From an uncultured Clostridia bacterium (GTDB taxonomy: Bacteria > Bacillota > Clostridia > Christensenellales > UBA3700), in contig CAMWPK010000083.1 of NCBI GenBank assembly GCA_947176115.1, positions 1-6,724 on the forward strand: DNA of 6,724 nt, written 5' to 3'. Shown one piece after another: positions 6,712-6,724 of the stretch (position 1 is its first letter; every line of letters starts with the position of its first letter). A model generated the notes under the pieces. The model was given only the letters and a program-made list of their open reading frames with translations, did not search any database and had not been told where the DNA came from. Position numbers and translations under genes: made by a program.

Positions 6712-6724
6712 CAAAAGTTGACAT

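Larger units (their letters stand above)
6641..6724 (-). repeat. Two tandem 42-bp repeats upstream of the ABC operon, with operator-like inverted repeats
   Basis: Read on the coding strand, copy 1 (6724-6683) and copy 2 (6682-6641) match at 30 of 42 positions by hand alignment. Each begins with a 20-bp inverted repeat: ATGTCAACTTTTGTTTACAT in copy 1 (7 of 8 arm positions pair) and ATGTAAACTTTGCCTTACAT in copy 2 (6 of 8). A third box, ATGTCAAT, starts at 6637, giving box spacings of 42 and 45 bases. The array is cut by the window edge and may continue. The consensus ATGTAAAC-N4-GTTTACAT suggests a dimeric regulator; I cannot name it. Confidence 0.55.

Noticed and set aside
6637..6724. cre (CcpA) or GlnR/TnrA sites
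   Set aside because: The inverted repeats have a 4-base gap between 8-base arms. cre sites are continuous around a central CG, and GlnR/TnrA boxes have one base less between half-sites.

Overview
The window reads like chromosomal DNA of a moderately AT-rich member of the Bacillota, most probably a clostridial lineage. The reasons are consensus-like Shine-Dalgarno sequences (AAAGGAGGTGA, GGAGGAGG), a close match to the FloA flotillin family known from Bacillus, an NfeD partner next to it, and a BmrCD/LmrCD-type pair of ABC half-transporters. The species cannot be named from the sequence. All five genes lie on the minus strand, so the biological order runs from high to low coordinates; I found no convincing plus-strand gene. 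No RNA gene, mobile element or CRISPR array was seen.

Region 1 (about 6724 to 2465): a two-gene operon for a heterodimeric ABC exporter. The leader (6557-6724) holds a 42-bp tandem repeat in which each copy carries an inverted-repeat operator-like sequence followed by a promoter-like -35/-10 pair. A third promoter (TTGACT-16-TATAAA) lies just before the first gene, which has no visible Shine-Dalgarno sequence. The two transporter genes overlap by ATGA. The first subunit has the degenerate Walker B/H-loop (Asp for Glu, Gln for His), the second has the degenerate signature motif (ISQGQ), so together they form one consensus and one degenerate ATP site. The second subunit also carries an insertion of about 130 residues between its first two membrane helices. 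A perfect 24-bp palindrome followed by a T-rich stretch probably ends this operon.

Region 2 (about 2416 to 1): a three-gene operon, nfeD - floA - hypothetical membrane protein. A good SigA-type promoter (TTGCTT-17-TATACT) lies so close to nfeD that the Shine-Dalgarno sequence is almost at the predicted transcript start. NfeD and FloA are the core of flotillin membrane scaffolds (functional membrane microdomains). The third gene starts on the stop codon of floA (TAATG) and encodes a small single-pass membrane protein with a Gln/Ser-rich linker, a His/Cys cluster and a short C-terminal motif; its function is unknown, but its position suggests that it works with FloA. A hairpin at the very left edge probably ends the operon.

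The exporter and the flotillin operon look like separate transcription units. The least explained items are the third gene of the flotillin operon, the repeated operator/promoter array, and the external domain of the second ABC subunit.
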